The translations under genes were made by a program, and so were the position numbers. The notes beneath the pieces were generated by a model, which was not told where the DNA came from, made no database searches, and worked only from the letters and a program-made list of their open reading frames with translations. Positions 1-9,111 of a stretch of 41,738 nt of DNA are shown piece by piece. Source of the DNA: Actinomycetota bacterium (lineage in GTDB: Bacteria > Actinomycetota > Acidimicrobiia > IMCC26256 > PALSA-610); NCBI GenBank assembly GCA_005779395.1, contig SXJP01000005.1, forward strand, positions 1 through 41,738, given 5' to 3'. Numbering within the stretch: position 1 is the stretch's first letter; the number at the start of each line of letters is the position of its first letter.

Positions 1-429
1 GGGCGAGTGCTCTGCGGAGGGCATCGACTCACGGACGGTCGCCTAGCTGATGGAAATTTTGTCGCGCCAACTGTCGTAGAAGTTCCTGTCGACAGTTCGC
101 TTTGGGAAACGGAACTGTTCGTGCCGTTTATCTCAGTGACCGCGGTAGACAGCCTTGATGAAGCGTTATCGCACGCCAACAACACATCGCTCGGCCTGAC
201 CGCCGGGTTCTTTTCTACCGACCAATCTGAAATCGATAAGTTCCTCAACGACATCGAGGCCGGTGTCGTCTACATCAACAGGCGCGCTGGCGCGACGACC
301 GGCGCGTGGCCGGGCGTGCAACCATTCGGGGGCTGGAAAGGTTCCGGAACTGGCGGCAAGGCTGGCGGTGGGCCGTACTACTTGCAGCAATACCTGCGCG
401 AACAGTCGCGCACGATCGTAGAAGGATAA
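1..429 (+). CDS. Aldehyde dehydrogenase, P5C-dehydrogenase-like (C-terminal part, 5' truncated by window edge)
   Basis: The frame is open from base 1, so only the last ~142 residues of an NAD(P)-dependent aldehyde dehydrogenase are present. The C-terminal signature is clear: residues around 'VYINRRAGATTGAWPG' then 'QPFGGWKGSGTGGKAGG' and a 'YYLQQYLREQSRT' tail. This is the pattern of 1-pyrroline-5-carboxylate (glutamate semialdehyde) dehydrogenases and their close relatives, which oxidise semialdehydes to acids. The catalytic Cys and NAD-binding domain lie outside the window. The stop is 3 bp before an aminotransferase, so the pair is probably one operon in which the aminotransferase makes a semialdehyde that this enzyme oxidises. 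Substrate specificity (glutamate, succinate or another semialdehyde) cannot be settled from this fragment. Confidence 0.9.
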   Translation, partial: GRVLCGGHRLTDGRLADGNFVAPTVVEVPVDSSLWETELFVPFISVTAVDSLDEALSHANNTSLGLTAGFFSTDQSEIDKFLNDIEAGVVYINRRAGATTGAWPGVQPFGGWKGSGTGGKAGGGPYYLQQYLREQSRTIVEG

Positions 430-432
430 AAG

Positions 433-1728
433 ATGAGCCCCGTTGACACAGCTTCAAACTCGGAATTGGCTGGCGCCCCAACTCCATTTATCACGACCGA
501 ATTACCTGGTCCTCTGGCTCGGTCCGCTATAGCTCGCGACGCGCTCGTTACAAGCCCATCGATGGGTCGCGTTTACCCACTGGTACCGGCGCGTGCTGCT
601 GGGTGCGTGATCGAAGACGTCGACGGCAATCGCTTTTTGGACATGAACGCTGGGATCGCTGTAACGAGTACCGGCCACTGCCATCCAGAAGTCGTCCACG
701 CCATCCACGAGCAGAGCAGCAAGCTTCTGCACTATTGCGCTAGTGACTGGTATCTACCTGTCTACGCCGAATCGTGTGAACGCCTCGTCAGTTCGACGCC
801 AAGCGGCATGGGGGCAGCACAGGTATTTCTCGGAAATAGCGGAACAGAAGCAGTCGAGGGTGCAATCAAACTCGCTCGGTACGCGACCAAGCGACACAAC
901 GTGATCGCATTCTTCGGAGCCTTTCACGGTCGGACTCTCGGCTCCTTGAGTCTCACGGCTAGCAAGAGCAAATATCGCGGTGGTTTCGGACCGATGGCAG
1001 CAGGCACCTATCACGCTCCTTATGGAGATGCTGCGTTCATCGAAGAAGTCCTCTTCGAACACCTCTGTGATCCTTTAGATGTCGCGGCAATTATCGCCGA
1101 ACCAATTCAAGGCGAGGGCGGATACAGCGTGCCACCGCCCGACTTCTGGCCAGCCCTACGGCGGATCTGCGACGAGCACGGAATCCTGCTGATTGCCGAC
1201 GAGGTCCAATCCGGTATCGGTCGCACTGGAAAAATGTGGGCGATCGAACACGAAGTCGGTATTTCGCCGGACATCATCGTCGCCGGCAAAGGTATTGCTA
1301 GTGGGATGCCGCTGTCGGCCGTGATCGCTCGCGAAGCGCTAATGGTTTGGGGCCCGGGCAAGCACGGAAGCACATTTGGCGGCAATCCAGTTTCTTGTGC
1401 AGCGGCCATCGCAACGCTCGACGTAGTCGAACGCGAACTTCTCGAGAACGCAACCATGATCGGCGCCCGGCTACTGCGCGGACTCGACGAACTCGCATCG
1501 TTGAACTCAAGTATCAAGGAAGTCCGGGGCCGAGGTCTGATGATCGGAATCGAGTTTGCGGACCATGACACAGCAGCGCGAATAGAGCAAGATTGCTTTC
1601 GGCGCGGATTACTCGTCTTGACCTGCGGTAAGTCGGCGGTGCGCTTAGCGCCACCTCTAGTTATCAGCGCCGATCAGGCAGACACGGCGCTACGCATTCT
1701 CGCTGACTCGATCGACGCCGTTGCCTGA
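433..1728 (+). CDS. Class III PLP aminotransferase, 4-aminobutyrate aminotransferase-like
   Basis: A 431-residue fold-type I aminotransferase of usual length. Visible landmarks: phosphate-binding 'GNSGTEAVEGAIKLAR' (134-149), 'AFHGRT' (163-168), 'EPIQGEGG' (223-230), the cofactor Asp in 'LLIADEVQSGIGRTG' (D256) and the Schiff-base lysine K286 in 'IVAGKGIASGMP'. This pattern fits GABA, diamine or omega-amino-acid aminotransferases, which move a terminal amino group to 2-oxoglutarate and leave a semialdehyde. It follows the semialdehyde dehydrogenase by 3 bp, a classical catabolic pairing. It converges on the P450 gene with about 9 bp between stops. An acetylornithine or other omega-amino substrate is possible; the catabolic neighbourhood argues for degradation. 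Confidence 0.9.
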   Translation: MSPVDTASNSELAGAPTPFITTELPGPLARSAIARDALVTSPSMGRVYPLVPARAAGCVIEDVDGNRFLDMNAGIAVTSTGHCHPEVVHAIHEQSSKLLHYCASDWYLPVYAESCERLVSSTPSGMGAAQVFLGNSGTEAVEGAIKLARYATKRHNVIAFFGAFHGRTLGSLSLTASKSKYRGGFGPMAAGTYHAPYGDAAFIEEVLFEHLCDPLDVAAIIAEPIQGEGGYSVPPPDFWPALRRICDEHGILLIADEVQSGIGRTGKMWAIEHEVGISPDIIVAGKGIASGMPLSAVIAREALMVWGPGKHGSTFGGNPVSCAAAIATLDVVERELLENATMIGARLLRGLDELASLNSSIKEVRGRGLMIGIEFADHDTAARIEQDCFRRGLLVLTCGKSAVRLAPPLVISADQADTALRILADSIDAVA

Positions 1729-1737
1729 ATCGTCGCG

Positions 1738-2949
1738 CTAACTGCTGCGCGTAAACCTGAGCGGCAAATGGTCGGCTTGGCGGATACCAGCCGAGTAGTT
1801 GATGACGGAATCTGGCAGTAGTTCGTAGTCAGGAATCCTGCGGTGGAACTCGACTAAAGCGACTCGCAGTTCCATTCGCGCTAGATGTGAGCCAAGGCAC
1901 CTGTGTGGACCACCGCCGAATGCGAGGTGGCGGTTTGCTGCCCGGTCGAAACGAACGGTGGCAGCGTCTTCGAACTCTGCAGGGTCGGTGTCGGCGGCGC
2001 CGATAACGAACACTACGTGTTCGCCCTTTTGCATTTTCTCACCGCGCAGTTCAAAGTCTTGCGCCAATACGCGTGGCACAACCTGAACTGGCGTCTCAGT
2101 GCGCAAGAGTTCCTCCACCGCTTTATCTACCAATTCCGGGTTAGCAATGAGCGCATGGCGTCGTTCGGGATGCTGGGCTAGGTACGCGACCATGCAGTCG
2201 AGCGTGGCTGTCACCGTGTCGAGGCCAGCGATCAACTGAAGGTGACATATCCCAAGTTGCTCGTCGCGTGTGAGTGGCCTGCCATTTACTGAGCCATGAA
2301 CAATTCGAGTCAGGAGATCATCGGCAGGATCGGCGCGCTTCGCGTCTAGTCCGTCTTCGAGATAGCGAGTGATCGCAGACGCTGCCGCGTGACGTCGTTC
2401 TACCTGTTCCTCTTGGGTTTTACCGCGTGGCCGCACGGTGTCGTCACGCCACTGCATGAATTTGTGTACGTCCGAAAGCGGTAGTCCAAGAAGCCTGAGG
2501 AACACTGTGCTCGGTAGCGGTGTTGCAAATTCTGTATGAAAATCACAGCCGTCTGCGTCGGCGAATTTCTCGATCAACTCGATTGTGAGCGCACGCACTT
2601 CGGGTTCAAGTTCGGCCATCCTGCGTGGCGAAAACTCAGGGTCCAATAGCCGCCGGAACTGTGCGTGGTCGGGGGGATCTACCTGTAACGGAATGAGAGG
2701 ATGTTCCTGCCCAATCTTTACCGCTTCCGCGCTCGATGAAAATACCTCCGGATGGCGCATTGCCCACGCGATGTCTTCATATCGTGACAGGTACCACGTG
2801 TTGTCCCCGAACATCCCCGCTGCAGCAGACACCGGGCACTGCTCGCGCAGGTGTTGATATACCGGTTCGGGATCGTTCGCCGCTCCCGGACTAAACAGTG
2901 CCACTCCAGCATCGAAAGTTTCATCTGCGCCATCGTCGCTTTTCGTCAT
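1738..2949 (-). CDS. Cytochrome P450 (bacterial class I type)
   Basis: A soluble 403-residue cytochrome P450. Seen: I-helix oxygen-activation motif AGLDT (241-245), K-helix ExxR (E280-R283), and heme loop FGGGPHRCLG with proximal cysteine C351. I start at ATG 2949 rather than the upstream in-frame start at 3039, because this leaves a 26 bp gap after the Rieske stop, puts an AGGG-like ribosome site just upstream, and the longer N-terminus shows no P450 homology. It is last in a minus-strand run (peptidase, Gfo/Idh, Rieske, P450). No ferredoxin or ferredoxin reductase lies beside it, so electrons must come from elsewhere. Substrate unknown; an N-demethylation or hydroxylation step in the same pathway is an inference. 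Confidence 0.92.
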   Translation of the reverse strand: MTKSDDGADETFDAGVALFSPGAANDPEPVYQHLREQCPVSAAAGMFGDNTWYLSRYEDIAWAMRHPEVFSSSAEAVKIGQEHPLIPLQVDPPDHAQFRRLLDPEFSPRRMAELEPEVRALTIELIEKFADADGCDFHTEFATPLPSTVFLRLLGLPLSDVHKFMQWRDDTVRPRGKTQEEQVERRHAAASAITRYLEDGLDAKRADPADDLLTRIVHGSVNGRPLTRDEQLGICHLQLIAGLDTVTATLDCMVAYLAQHPERRHALIANPELVDKAVEELLRTETPVQVVPRVLAQDFELRGEKMQKGEHVVFVIGAADTDPAEFEDAATVRFDRAANRHLAFGGGPHRCLGSHLARMELRVALVEFHRRIPDYELLPDSVINYSAGIRQADHLPLRFTRSS

Positions 2950-2975
2950 CGAACAAGACCCTACATGGGCAGTAA

Positions 2976-4154
2976 TTACGTTGGAAAGTACGAAACCTGT
3001 CTTCCCGCGAGATAACAGCGCGCGATCCAGTTGACCCAATCGGCGACGGCATTCTCTTTGGTTGAAAACGGTCCCGGTACGAACGCCCTCGACTGCAGGC
3101 CGCGCTGCACTCCTTCACAAGCAGACCAGTCTTGACGATTCGTTAGATCCCAAAAATCTACGGTGTTGCTCGGATCGAAGTCGGGGCGTGCGACTGCCTC
3201 AGGAGCGAACAGCCATTGGCACTCTACGAAAGTCTCACCTGCCGACCGAGGTTCGATGCGATGGGTCATGATGTAGTCGGGGTGCATCGAGACGAGAAGG
3301 TTCGGAAACAAACCGATGTAAGCGACCGAACGAAGCTGTTGCGCATCGAGACCTCGCAACATCAGAGCATCGGAACGACCATCGAGTGACATCGTTGTGG
3401 CATGCGGTTCGAGCACCATGGTGCCACCTGCCCACATACCCGCGGCAAAAATGTTGTCGCCGGAATCCGGTGGAGAAAGCACACACAACTCAGGATGAAT
3501 CACAGTGCAGTGGTAGCACTCGTGGTAGTTCTCGATCGGAAGTTTCCAGTTCGACGGACTCACATACTGATGAGTCGCGCCAATAACAAGCCGCTCCGGT
3601 TCATAATTCTCGATGATCTCGACGAACGTGCCTAGGTGCTCAGCAAACGGCATTGCGTCGCCAGAAAGATTCACGAAAATCCAGCCTTGCCATTCTTCTA
3701 CGCGGATCCCGATCAGTCCGTTGTCTTTCATTTCGAAGCCCGCTGGCTGCTCGAACCTCGGGGTGCGCGCAAGGTCGCCTGAAAGCGTATATGTCCATGC
3801 GTGGTACGGACAATGGATAGACCCGCGCTTGTCGGAATCGCCACATGCGAGCAGCTCGTGACCGCGGTGGCGACACACGTTGTAGAACGCGCGTGCCTGC
3901 TGGTCGTCGCCGCGGACCAGCAACAACGACTCCCCGCCCACTTCGACTGCGATTCGTGACCCGACTTGCTCGATTAGAGACGAACGCCCAGCGCATACCC
4001 AAGATCGAGCGAATAGGTGCTCGCGTTCCCACTCGAGTACCGAGTCCGACAAGTAGGCGGCGCGTTGGAGCATGCTGCCGCTCGAACCTGGCGCCAGCAT
4101 CGCCTCTAAGGCGCTGCGATCGATTCCCTCTGGTCCGTTCACTTCGGTTCCCAT
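2976..4154 (-). CDS. Rieske [2Fe-2S] non-heme iron oxygenase, quaternary-ammonium demethylase type (copy 1)
   Basis: A 392-residue oxygenase alpha subunit. The Rieske cluster ligands are C94/H96 in 'CRHRGH' and C115/H118 in 'CPYHAW'. The mononuclear iron site is H215 and H220 in 'NYHECYHCTVIHPEL' with D342 in 'NRQDWSACEGVQ'. The inter-subunit bridging residue is Glu (E212) where aromatic-ring dioxygenases have Asp. Glu here is known from the carnitine (CntA), glycine betaine (GbcA) and stachydrine (Stc2) group, so oxidative N-demethylation is the likely chemistry. It sits between a Gfo/Idh oxidoreductase (34 bp upstream) and a P450 (26 bp downstream). No reductase partner is encoded nearby. 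It has a clear paralogue at 16779-17870, sharing the C-terminal 'DxTNRQD..xCExVQRG' block. Confidence 0.93.
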   Translation of the reverse strand: MGTEVNGPEGIDRSALEAMLAPGSSGSMLQRAAYLSDSVLEWEREHLFARSWVCAGRSSLIEQVGSRIAVEVGGESLLLVRGDDQQARAFYNVCRHRGHELLACGDSDKRGSIHCPYHAWTYTLSGDLARTPRFEQPAGFEMKDNGLIGIRVEEWQGWIFVNLSGDAMPFAEHLGTFVEIIENYEPERLVIGATHQYVSPSNWKLPIENYHECYHCTVIHPELCVLSPPDSGDNIFAAGMWAGGTMVLEPHATTMSLDGRSDALMLRGLDAQQLRSVAYIGLFPNLLVSMHPDYIMTHRIEPRSAGETFVECQWLFAPEAVARPDFDPSNTVDFWDLTNRQDWSACEGVQRGLQSRAFVPGPFSTKENAVADWVNWIARCYLAGRQVSYFPT

Positions 4155-4188
4155 CGTTCGAATGAATTCTTGTTGGCGATCGCGCAGG

Positions 4189-5274
4189 TCATGTCTGCAA
4201 CACGCTCGCAGGCACCCGCGAGCGCGCGCTCTGATACCCAGCCTCTACTAACGCGTGGGCGCGGTACGCATCTTGCACTGTCGGACTCGGATCGTGATTC
4301 GCGCGAATCGCCTCTGCGAACGCTCTATGTGCGTGGTACTGATACACCCAAACTTTCCGATCCGGATCTAACCCTTGACTAGCGAAATCTTGTCGCCGGA
4401 GTTCGACGACATCGATGCGTTCTGCGGGCTCGCCTGGCCTCTGGATAAGCATTGAATCTTCTGGTGCTCCGACCACGAAATCCGTTGTGATTTCGACAGC
4501 ACCGCGCTCGAAAAACACTTCGAGCCTTCGTTCTTCTCTGCCTTGCACGCCGTTAAATATCGTCACGAGGTTGCCTACGACTCCGCTCGCATGTTCGATC
4601 GTCAGCGCAGCGACATCCTCTACCGAATAGCCAAATACAGAACGCGTTTTAGCGAACACTTCGACCGCTGGGCCGAACAACCAGTTGAGCAAGTCGCACG
4701 AATGGATCGAGTGTTCGAGCAAGGCGCCACCTCCCGCTTCGGAGCGTTCGCTGCGCCAACTTGTATGACCCTCGACGACAGCACCAGTCGGCCAGTACTG
4801 GTCATCACGCAGCGTGTAACCCATCGGCGCGCCGAGTTCTCCCGATTCGATTATCGCTCGAAGTTTTCGATTGATCGGATGGAAACGTGACTGGAACCCG
4901 ACCTGGCATGTAATGCCGGTCTTGACGATCGCATCGCGAATTTCGGTCACGACATCAAAAGTCGGAGCCAACGGCTTCTCAGCGAACAGCGGTTTTCCAG
5001 AGTCACAGACTAAAAGAATTGCCTCGCGATGAAAGCGCGTTGGAGTGATTACAACCACCGCGTCCACGTCGTCACAGCTAATTAGATCTCGGCCATCGGC
5101 GAAGCGATGCTCGACGTCACCGGTAATACTGGCGATTCGTTCGATTCCAGCTGGGTCAGGATCGGCTGCTGCAACAAGCCGCACAAGACCGTCTTCTTGC
5201 AACAACCTGACCGCAGCGGCGTGTGCCGATGCGATCATTCCGCAACCAATAAATCCGAGTCTCAGCTCGCTCAT
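4189..5274 (-). CDS. Gfo/Idh/MocA family NAD(P)-dependent oxidoreductase
   Basis: A 361-residue protein with an N-terminal Rossmann fold ('LGFIGCGMIASAHA', residues 6-19), the family EKP motif ('GKPLFAEKPLAP', about 92-103) that places the conserved lysine near the nicotinamide, and a C-terminal alpha/beta substrate domain. The family oxidises or reduces sugars, inositols and related polyols, and some members act on cyclic imines or biliverdin. Its start overlaps the stop of the upstream DmpA-type peptidase by 4 bp (ATGA), so the two are translationally coupled, and the Rieske oxygenase follows after 34 bp. Family assignment is secure. The substrate is unknown; in this setting an imine or amine product of the oxygenases is as plausible as a sugar. 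Confidence 0.88.
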   Translation of the reverse strand: MSELRLGFIGCGMIASAHAAAVRLLQEDGLVRLVAAADPDPAGIERIASITGDVEHRFADGRDLISCDDVDAVVVITPTRFHREAILLVCDSGKPLFAEKPLAPTFDVVTEIRDAIVKTGITCQVGFQSRFHPINRKLRAIIESGELGAPMGYTLRDDQYWPTGAVVEGHTSWRSERSEAGGGALLEHSIHSCDLLNWLFGPAVEVFAKTRSVFGYSVEDVAALTIEHASGVVGNLVTIFNGVQGREERRLEVFFERGAVEITTDFVVGAPEDSMLIQRPGEPAERIDVVELRRQDFASQGLDPDRKVWVYQYHAHRAFAEAIRANHDPSPTVQDAYRAHALVEAGYQSARSRVPASVLQT

Positions 5275-6335
5275 ATGTGGATACGATCTACTGGCAACGC
5301 ATAGATCGTCCTGCCCTCTCGACCGGTAACCGTCTCCGCGCTGTACAGCGCGTCGAGCACAGCAGTTTCGGTGGCGTCAACGGTTGCCGCGAAGAGATCG
5401 TCAAGCGCCGAATCGTTGAGCTGGACCTGCGCGGAGGCCGCACTGCGATCGGAGCGATCGACTCGATGGCGGGTCGAGAAAGCCACGAAGATTTCACCGC
5501 TCCCATTATGTGCTACAGATCCGACCCTCGCGAGACCGAGGCCAGCGCGTCGAGCGACACGCTCACATTGTTTCGCGTTTAGCGGAGCATCTGTCGCGAC
5601 CACGACGATGCAACTTCCTGCGGGTTCCGGGCGATCGCCACGGCCGTAGCCCTCTGAGACTAAACGTGGCCCGACGACCTCGCCATCAACGGTTAGTCGA
5701 TCGAGACTCCCAAAATTCGCGAGCACCAACACGCCTACTGTGCCGTGCCGCGTAACCCGCGATGCCGTTCCGATACCACCTTTGCAACCAAAGCAAACCA
5801 TGCCAGTGCCAGCTCCAATCGATCCACTAGCTATCGGCCCGCCAGTGGCAGCGTCGATGGCCGATCGGGCCAAAGAAGGTGGGAGCGATGGGTACTCGCG
5901 AGCGTCGTGTAGCCAACTGTCGTCACATTCGCCAACGACGGGAATTACGACGTCATCGACCCCAACACGGGGCGACGCTGCGACCATCGCTTCGATCGCA
6001 CCGTGGTAAGCGCCCCCGACGCCCATTGTGCAGGTCAGCAAGATCGGGGTTTCTAGTAGACCCCATTCACGGATGGCGAGCGAGCCTGTCAGTTCGCCCG
6101 CGCCGTTCAGCACTGCGATACCGGCTGCCATCGGACGCGCGAACTGCGAATCGAGGGCGGCGGGAACGATCGCGGTGACTCCCGTTCGAGCGACACATGG
6201 TTCGTCTTGCCAGACTGTGTGGTGTCCGACTCTTACCGACGACACATCGGTGATCGCGTCGTTGGGACCATTAGGAAACGGCCCGATGTGAATTCCGAAC
6301 TCAGCTGGCCTCTTTCGCTGGGCTGGAACACTCAT
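5271..6335 (-). CDS. P1 family (DmpA/BapA-type) aminopeptidase
   Basis: A 354-residue Ntn-hydrolase-like peptidase. The family core is visible: 'GAGTGMVCFGCKGGIGTASR' (174-193) followed by 'VLVLANFGS' (202-210). In characterised DmpA/BapA enzymes the precursor self-cleaves at a Gly-Ser bond here and the new N-terminal Ser is the nucleophile; G209/S210 is the predicted site. Known members release N-terminal residues from L-, D- or beta-amino-acid peptides and amides. I choose ATG 6335 because it precedes the conserved 'NDAITDVSSVRVGHHTVW' region with a normal-length leader. A start at 6362 would overlap the divergent deacetylase gene, and longer frames lie inside that gene. First gene of a four-gene minus-strand run. 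It suggests that unusual peptides or amides feed the pathway. Confidence 0.87.
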   Translation of the reverse strand: MSVPAQRKRPAEFGIHIGPFPNGPNDAITDVSSVRVGHHTVWQDEPCVARTGVTAIVPAALDSQFARPMAAGIAVLNGAGELTGSLAIREWGLLETPILLTCTMGVGGAYHGAIEAMVAASPRVGVDDVVIPVVGECDDSWLHDAREYPSLPPSLARSAIDAATGGPIASGSIGAGTGMVCFGCKGGIGTASRVTRHGTVGVLVLANFGSLDRLTVDGEVVGPRLVSEGYGRGDRPEPAGSCIVVVATDAPLNAKQCERVARRAGLGLARVGSVAHNGSGEIFVAFSTRHRVDRSDRSAASAQVQLNDSALDDLFAATVDATETAVLDALYSAETVTGREGRTIYALPVDRIHI

Positions 6336-6360
6336 CAGCGAAACGGTACCGTCTCGGCCC

Positions 6361-7443
6361 ATGGCCGAACTCGCAATCCCTTGCGTGTGGAGCGCAGACA
6401 CCGATCTGCATTTCGGACAGTCGGGTGTATTCGTCGGTATCGCTGAGCCGAGCGACGAAGAACCCGACCGCACCGATGTGTTGCGCAGCGCGTTCAACTC
6501 GCGAAACGCCCGACTTGTTGAGGCAACGAACCACGGCGACGAGCCACTGCTTGCGGTCCACGATGCCGACTTCGTCAAGTTCCTCGATACGGCTCACGAA
6601 CAATGGATTGCCAATGGATACGACATTACTTATGGCCAGCCGTCGGTACTGCCGTACATCTTTCCGATACCACAGTTCGTTCATCATGTCAGTCCACGCG
6701 AACCACACGCATTGCACGCCAACGTTGGTCGCTACGCGTTCGACACGATGACGCCAATCGGGTCAGGCACTGCCCGCGCCGCGCGCGCTGCTATCGACTG
6801 TGCGCTAACGGCGTGCGACATGGTGTTGGGCGGGGAACATTCGGCATATGCAGCTACGCGTCCGCCGGGTCACCACGCTGGACGCTCCTTCTACGGCGGG
6901 TCGTGTTACCTAAATAGTTCCGCTGGCGCAGCGCAATATCTCCGAACAAATGGCGCGACCCGGGTAGCGATCATCGATATCGACGCACATCATGGCAACG
7001 GAACTCAAGAGATTTTTTATGACCGCAACGATGTGTGGTTCGGATCAGTCCACATAGATCCGGCCGCGGGTTGGTTCCCTCACTATGTCGGATACGTAGA
7101 CGAGATCGGCTTTGGGCAAGGCACTGGCTCAAACGTGAACATTCCTCTCGCCGCAACTTCTAGGGAACCCGACTGGATCGAAGCGGTCTCCATGCTTTGC
7201 GATCTAGCTGGCGCGACCAATCCCGATGCAATTGTCGTCTCGCTCGGCGTCGATGCCGCTGTCGAAGATCCGAACAGCCCACTTCAGGTAACGCAGGAAG
7301 GCTTCCGATCTGCGGGCGCGCTACTAAATGCTCTACGCGTGCCGACGGTGTTCGTCCAAGAAGGTGGCTATGTCGTCGACCGCATCGGAGCTCTAGTTAC
7401 CGCAGTCCTAGACGGGTTCACCGCACACGCCACACCCTCTTAG
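6361..7443 (+). CDS. HDAC-superfamily deacetylase, acetylpolyamine amidohydrolase-like
   Basis: A 360-residue class II HDAC/AcuC/AphA-type zinc amidohydrolase. Active-site elements: 'RPPGHHAG' with the catalytic His pair H171/H172, 'IDIDAHHGNGT' with zinc ligands D208 and H210, 'SLGVDAAVEDP' with the third ligand D298, and 'EGGY' with transition-state Tyr Y337. Bacterial relatives deacetylate N-acetylpolyamines or other acyl-amines. The 3' boundary and the following oxidoreductase (26 bp gap) suggest one plus-strand transcription unit with the ABC importer. Its ATG lies 25 bp from the divergent peptidase start, with no evident Shine-Dalgarno sequence on either side, so leaderless transcripts are possible. 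The exact substrate is not readable from the sequence. Confidence 0.9.
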   Translation: MAELAIPCVWSADTDLHFGQSGVFVGIAEPSDEEPDRTDVLRSAFNSRNARLVEATNHGDEPLLAVHDADFVKFLDTAHEQWIANGYDITYGQPSVLPYIFPIPQFVHHVSPREPHALHANVGRYAFDTMTPIGSGTARAARAAIDCALTACDMVLGGEHSAYAATRPPGHHAGRSFYGGSCYLNSSAGAAQYLRTNGATRVAIIDIDAHHGNGTQEIFYDRNDVWFGSVHIDPAAGWFPHYVGYVDEIGFGQGTGSNVNIPLAATSREPDWIEAVSMLCDLAGATNPDAIVVSLGVDAAVEDPNSPLQVTQEGFRSAGALLNALRVPTVFVQEGGYVVDRIGALVTAVLDGFTAHATPS

Positions 7444-7469
7444 CTTCGGCACTACTCTGCGCGCAGCGC

Positions 7470-9092
7470 ATGAATACAAACCCGAATATCGTAATTATCG
7501 GCGGCGGCCATAATGGTCTCGTTGCTGCTGGTTTGCTCGCGAAACGTGGGCTTTCAGTAACCGTGCTCGAACGTCGCCACAAGGTTGGAGGCGCATCCGT
7601 TACGGAACACCCGTGGGGGCCCGACTACAAGGTCACGGCGCTCAGTTACGTGATGAGCCTGATGCCCCAGCAGATTCTGAAAGAACTCGACCTTCCTCGT
7701 CACGGGTACAAAATCCATCCACAACACGGCTACTTCTCGCCACTCCCCGACGGTAGATATTTGCAACTCCCCGCCGACGACCAACGCCGCCACGAGCAGA
7801 TCAGCAAGTTCTCAAAGACCGACGCAGACGCTCACGCTCGGTGGAACGAATGGCTCGGCGACCTAGCAGCAACGCTCGGGCCACTTTTAGCAACGGTTCC
7901 GCCGAAACTTGGTTCGAAACGTCCGAAAGACTTATTAGATCAGGCCAAACTCGCATGGCGCTTGCGTCACGTCAACCAAAAGAAGGTCGGCGACATCACT
8001 CGGCTATTCACAATGAGCATCGCCGACCTTGTTGAGGAATGGTTCGAGTCCGATGCGCTACAGGGCGTGCTCGCCGTTAGCGGAGTTATAGGCACATGGG
8101 CTGGCCCGCGCAGCGCAGGCACCGCCTATGTGATGGCCCACCATCAGATCGGCGACCTCGGAGACGGTGAAATCACAGGCTCGTGGGGATTCCCAGAAGG
8201 CGGCATGGGCGCTGTCGCCGATGCATTACGAAGTGCAGCGGAGTCGTTCGGAGCGCAGGTTCGCACCGAAGCGAGCGTGAGTCGCATTCTAGTTCGCAAC
8301 GAAAGAGTCGCAGGGGTTGTTCTCGAAAACGGCGAGGAACTCAGCGCCGACATCGTCATCGCCACGACTCACCCGAAGATCACCTTCCTCGACCACCTCG
8401 ACAAGCGAGAACTGCCCGACGATCTAGTCGCTGGCATCGGTCGCTGGAAAAGTCGGAGCGGCACAGTCAAGGTCAACCTCGCACTCGACCGGCTTCCCGA
8501 TTTCACATCAAAGCCTGGCTTCGATCCCGAAGTACATGGCGGGACCATCGTGCTAGCACCGAGCCTCGACACCATCGAAGGAGCTTTTCAGGACGCTCTA
8601 GGAGGCCAGCCCGCAGAAACGCCGTTCGCCGATATTTGTATTCCGTCGGTATTCGACAAGACACTCGCCCCAGAAGGCCACCATGTCATGTCAATGTTCA
8701 CGCAGTGGGTCCCCCACAACTACGCCGACGCACCCCACGTGACAGAACTTGACGCCTATGCAGACAGAGTGATCGCTCGGGTCGAAGAACTCGCACCAGG
8801 CTTCACGAACTCGATTCTGCACCGCTCAGTGATCGGGCCCTACGAAATGGAACATACCTACGGGCTCATCGGAGGCAACATTTTCCACGGCGAACTCTCG
8901 ACTAATCAGATGTTCCACATGCGACCATTCCCTGGCTACGCGGACTTCACTACACCGATCTCTGGCCTCTACCAAGGCGGCTCTGCAACCCACGGCGGTG
9001 GCGGGGTCACCGGTATCCCTGCTCTTCAGGTAGTAAAACGTATCGAGCACGATCAAAAACATTGGCGCAAAGGGATTTCCTTCCTGCGCTAA
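7470..9092 (+). CDS. FAD-dependent oxidoreductase, PYROXD2/phytoene-desaturase-like
   Basis: A 540-residue flavoprotein with an N-terminal dinucleotide-binding motif 'IVIIGGGHNGLVAAG' and 'VTVLERRHKVGG' (residues 7-43), and a C-terminal FAD motif region around 'GLYQGGSATHGGGGVTG'. The family spans carotenoid desaturases and the poorly characterised PYROXD2-like oxidoreductases. I start at ATG 7470: the frame is open further upstream but that part overlaps the deacetylase gene and has no domain content. Its stop is 19 bp before the substrate-binding protein of the ABC importer, so it is probably co-transcribed with it. No carotenoid genes occur here, which favours an amine or amino-acid-derived substrate over phytoene; that is inference. 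Confidence 0.85.
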   Translation: MNTNPNIVIIGGGHNGLVAAGLLAKRGLSVTVLERRHKVGGASVTEHPWGPDYKVTALSYVMSLMPQQILKELDLPRHGYKIHPQHGYFSPLPDGRYLQLPADDQRRHEQISKFSKTDADAHARWNEWLGDLAATLGPLLATVPPKLGSKRPKDLLDQAKLAWRLRHVNQKKVGDITRLFTMSIADLVEEWFESDALQGVLAVSGVIGTWAGPRSAGTAYVMAHHQIGDLGDGEITGSWGFPEGGMGAVADALRSAAESFGAQVRTEASVSRILVRNERVAGVVLENGEELSADIVIATTHPKITFLDHLDKRELPDDLVAGIGRWKSRSGTVKVNLALDRLPDFTSKPGFDPEVHGGTIVLAPSLDTIEGAFQDALGGQPAETPFADICIPSVFDKTLAPEGHHVMSMFTQWVPHNYADAPHVTELDAYADRVIARVEELAPGFTNSILHRSVIGPYEMEHTYGLIGGNIFHGELSTNQMFHMRPFPGYADFTTPISGLYQGGSATHGGGGVTGIPALQVVKRIEHDQKHWRKGISFLR

Positions 9093-9100
9093 ACGTCACA

Positions 9101-9106
9101 AGGGGG
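9101..9106 (+). promoter_or_regulatory. Strong Shine-Dalgarno site of the ABC substrate-binding protein
   Basis: AGGGGG lies five bases before ATG 9112. Most genes in this part of the window have weak or no ribosome sites, so this one suggests high translation of the binding protein, as expected for the most abundant component of an importer. Confidence 0.6.
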
Positions 9107-9111
9107 AACAG

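Noticed and set aside
2976..4154. Aromatic-ring hydroxylating dioxygenase function for the Rieske protein
   Set aside because: The bridging residue is Glu as in quaternary-amine enzymes, no beta subunit or aromatic pathway genes are nearby, and the neighbours handle amines and amides.
7197..7469. 91-residue N-terminal extension of the FAD oxidoreductase
   Set aside because: It overlaps the deacetylase gene and is Arg-rich shadow sequence; the dinucleotide-binding fold starts at ATG 7470.
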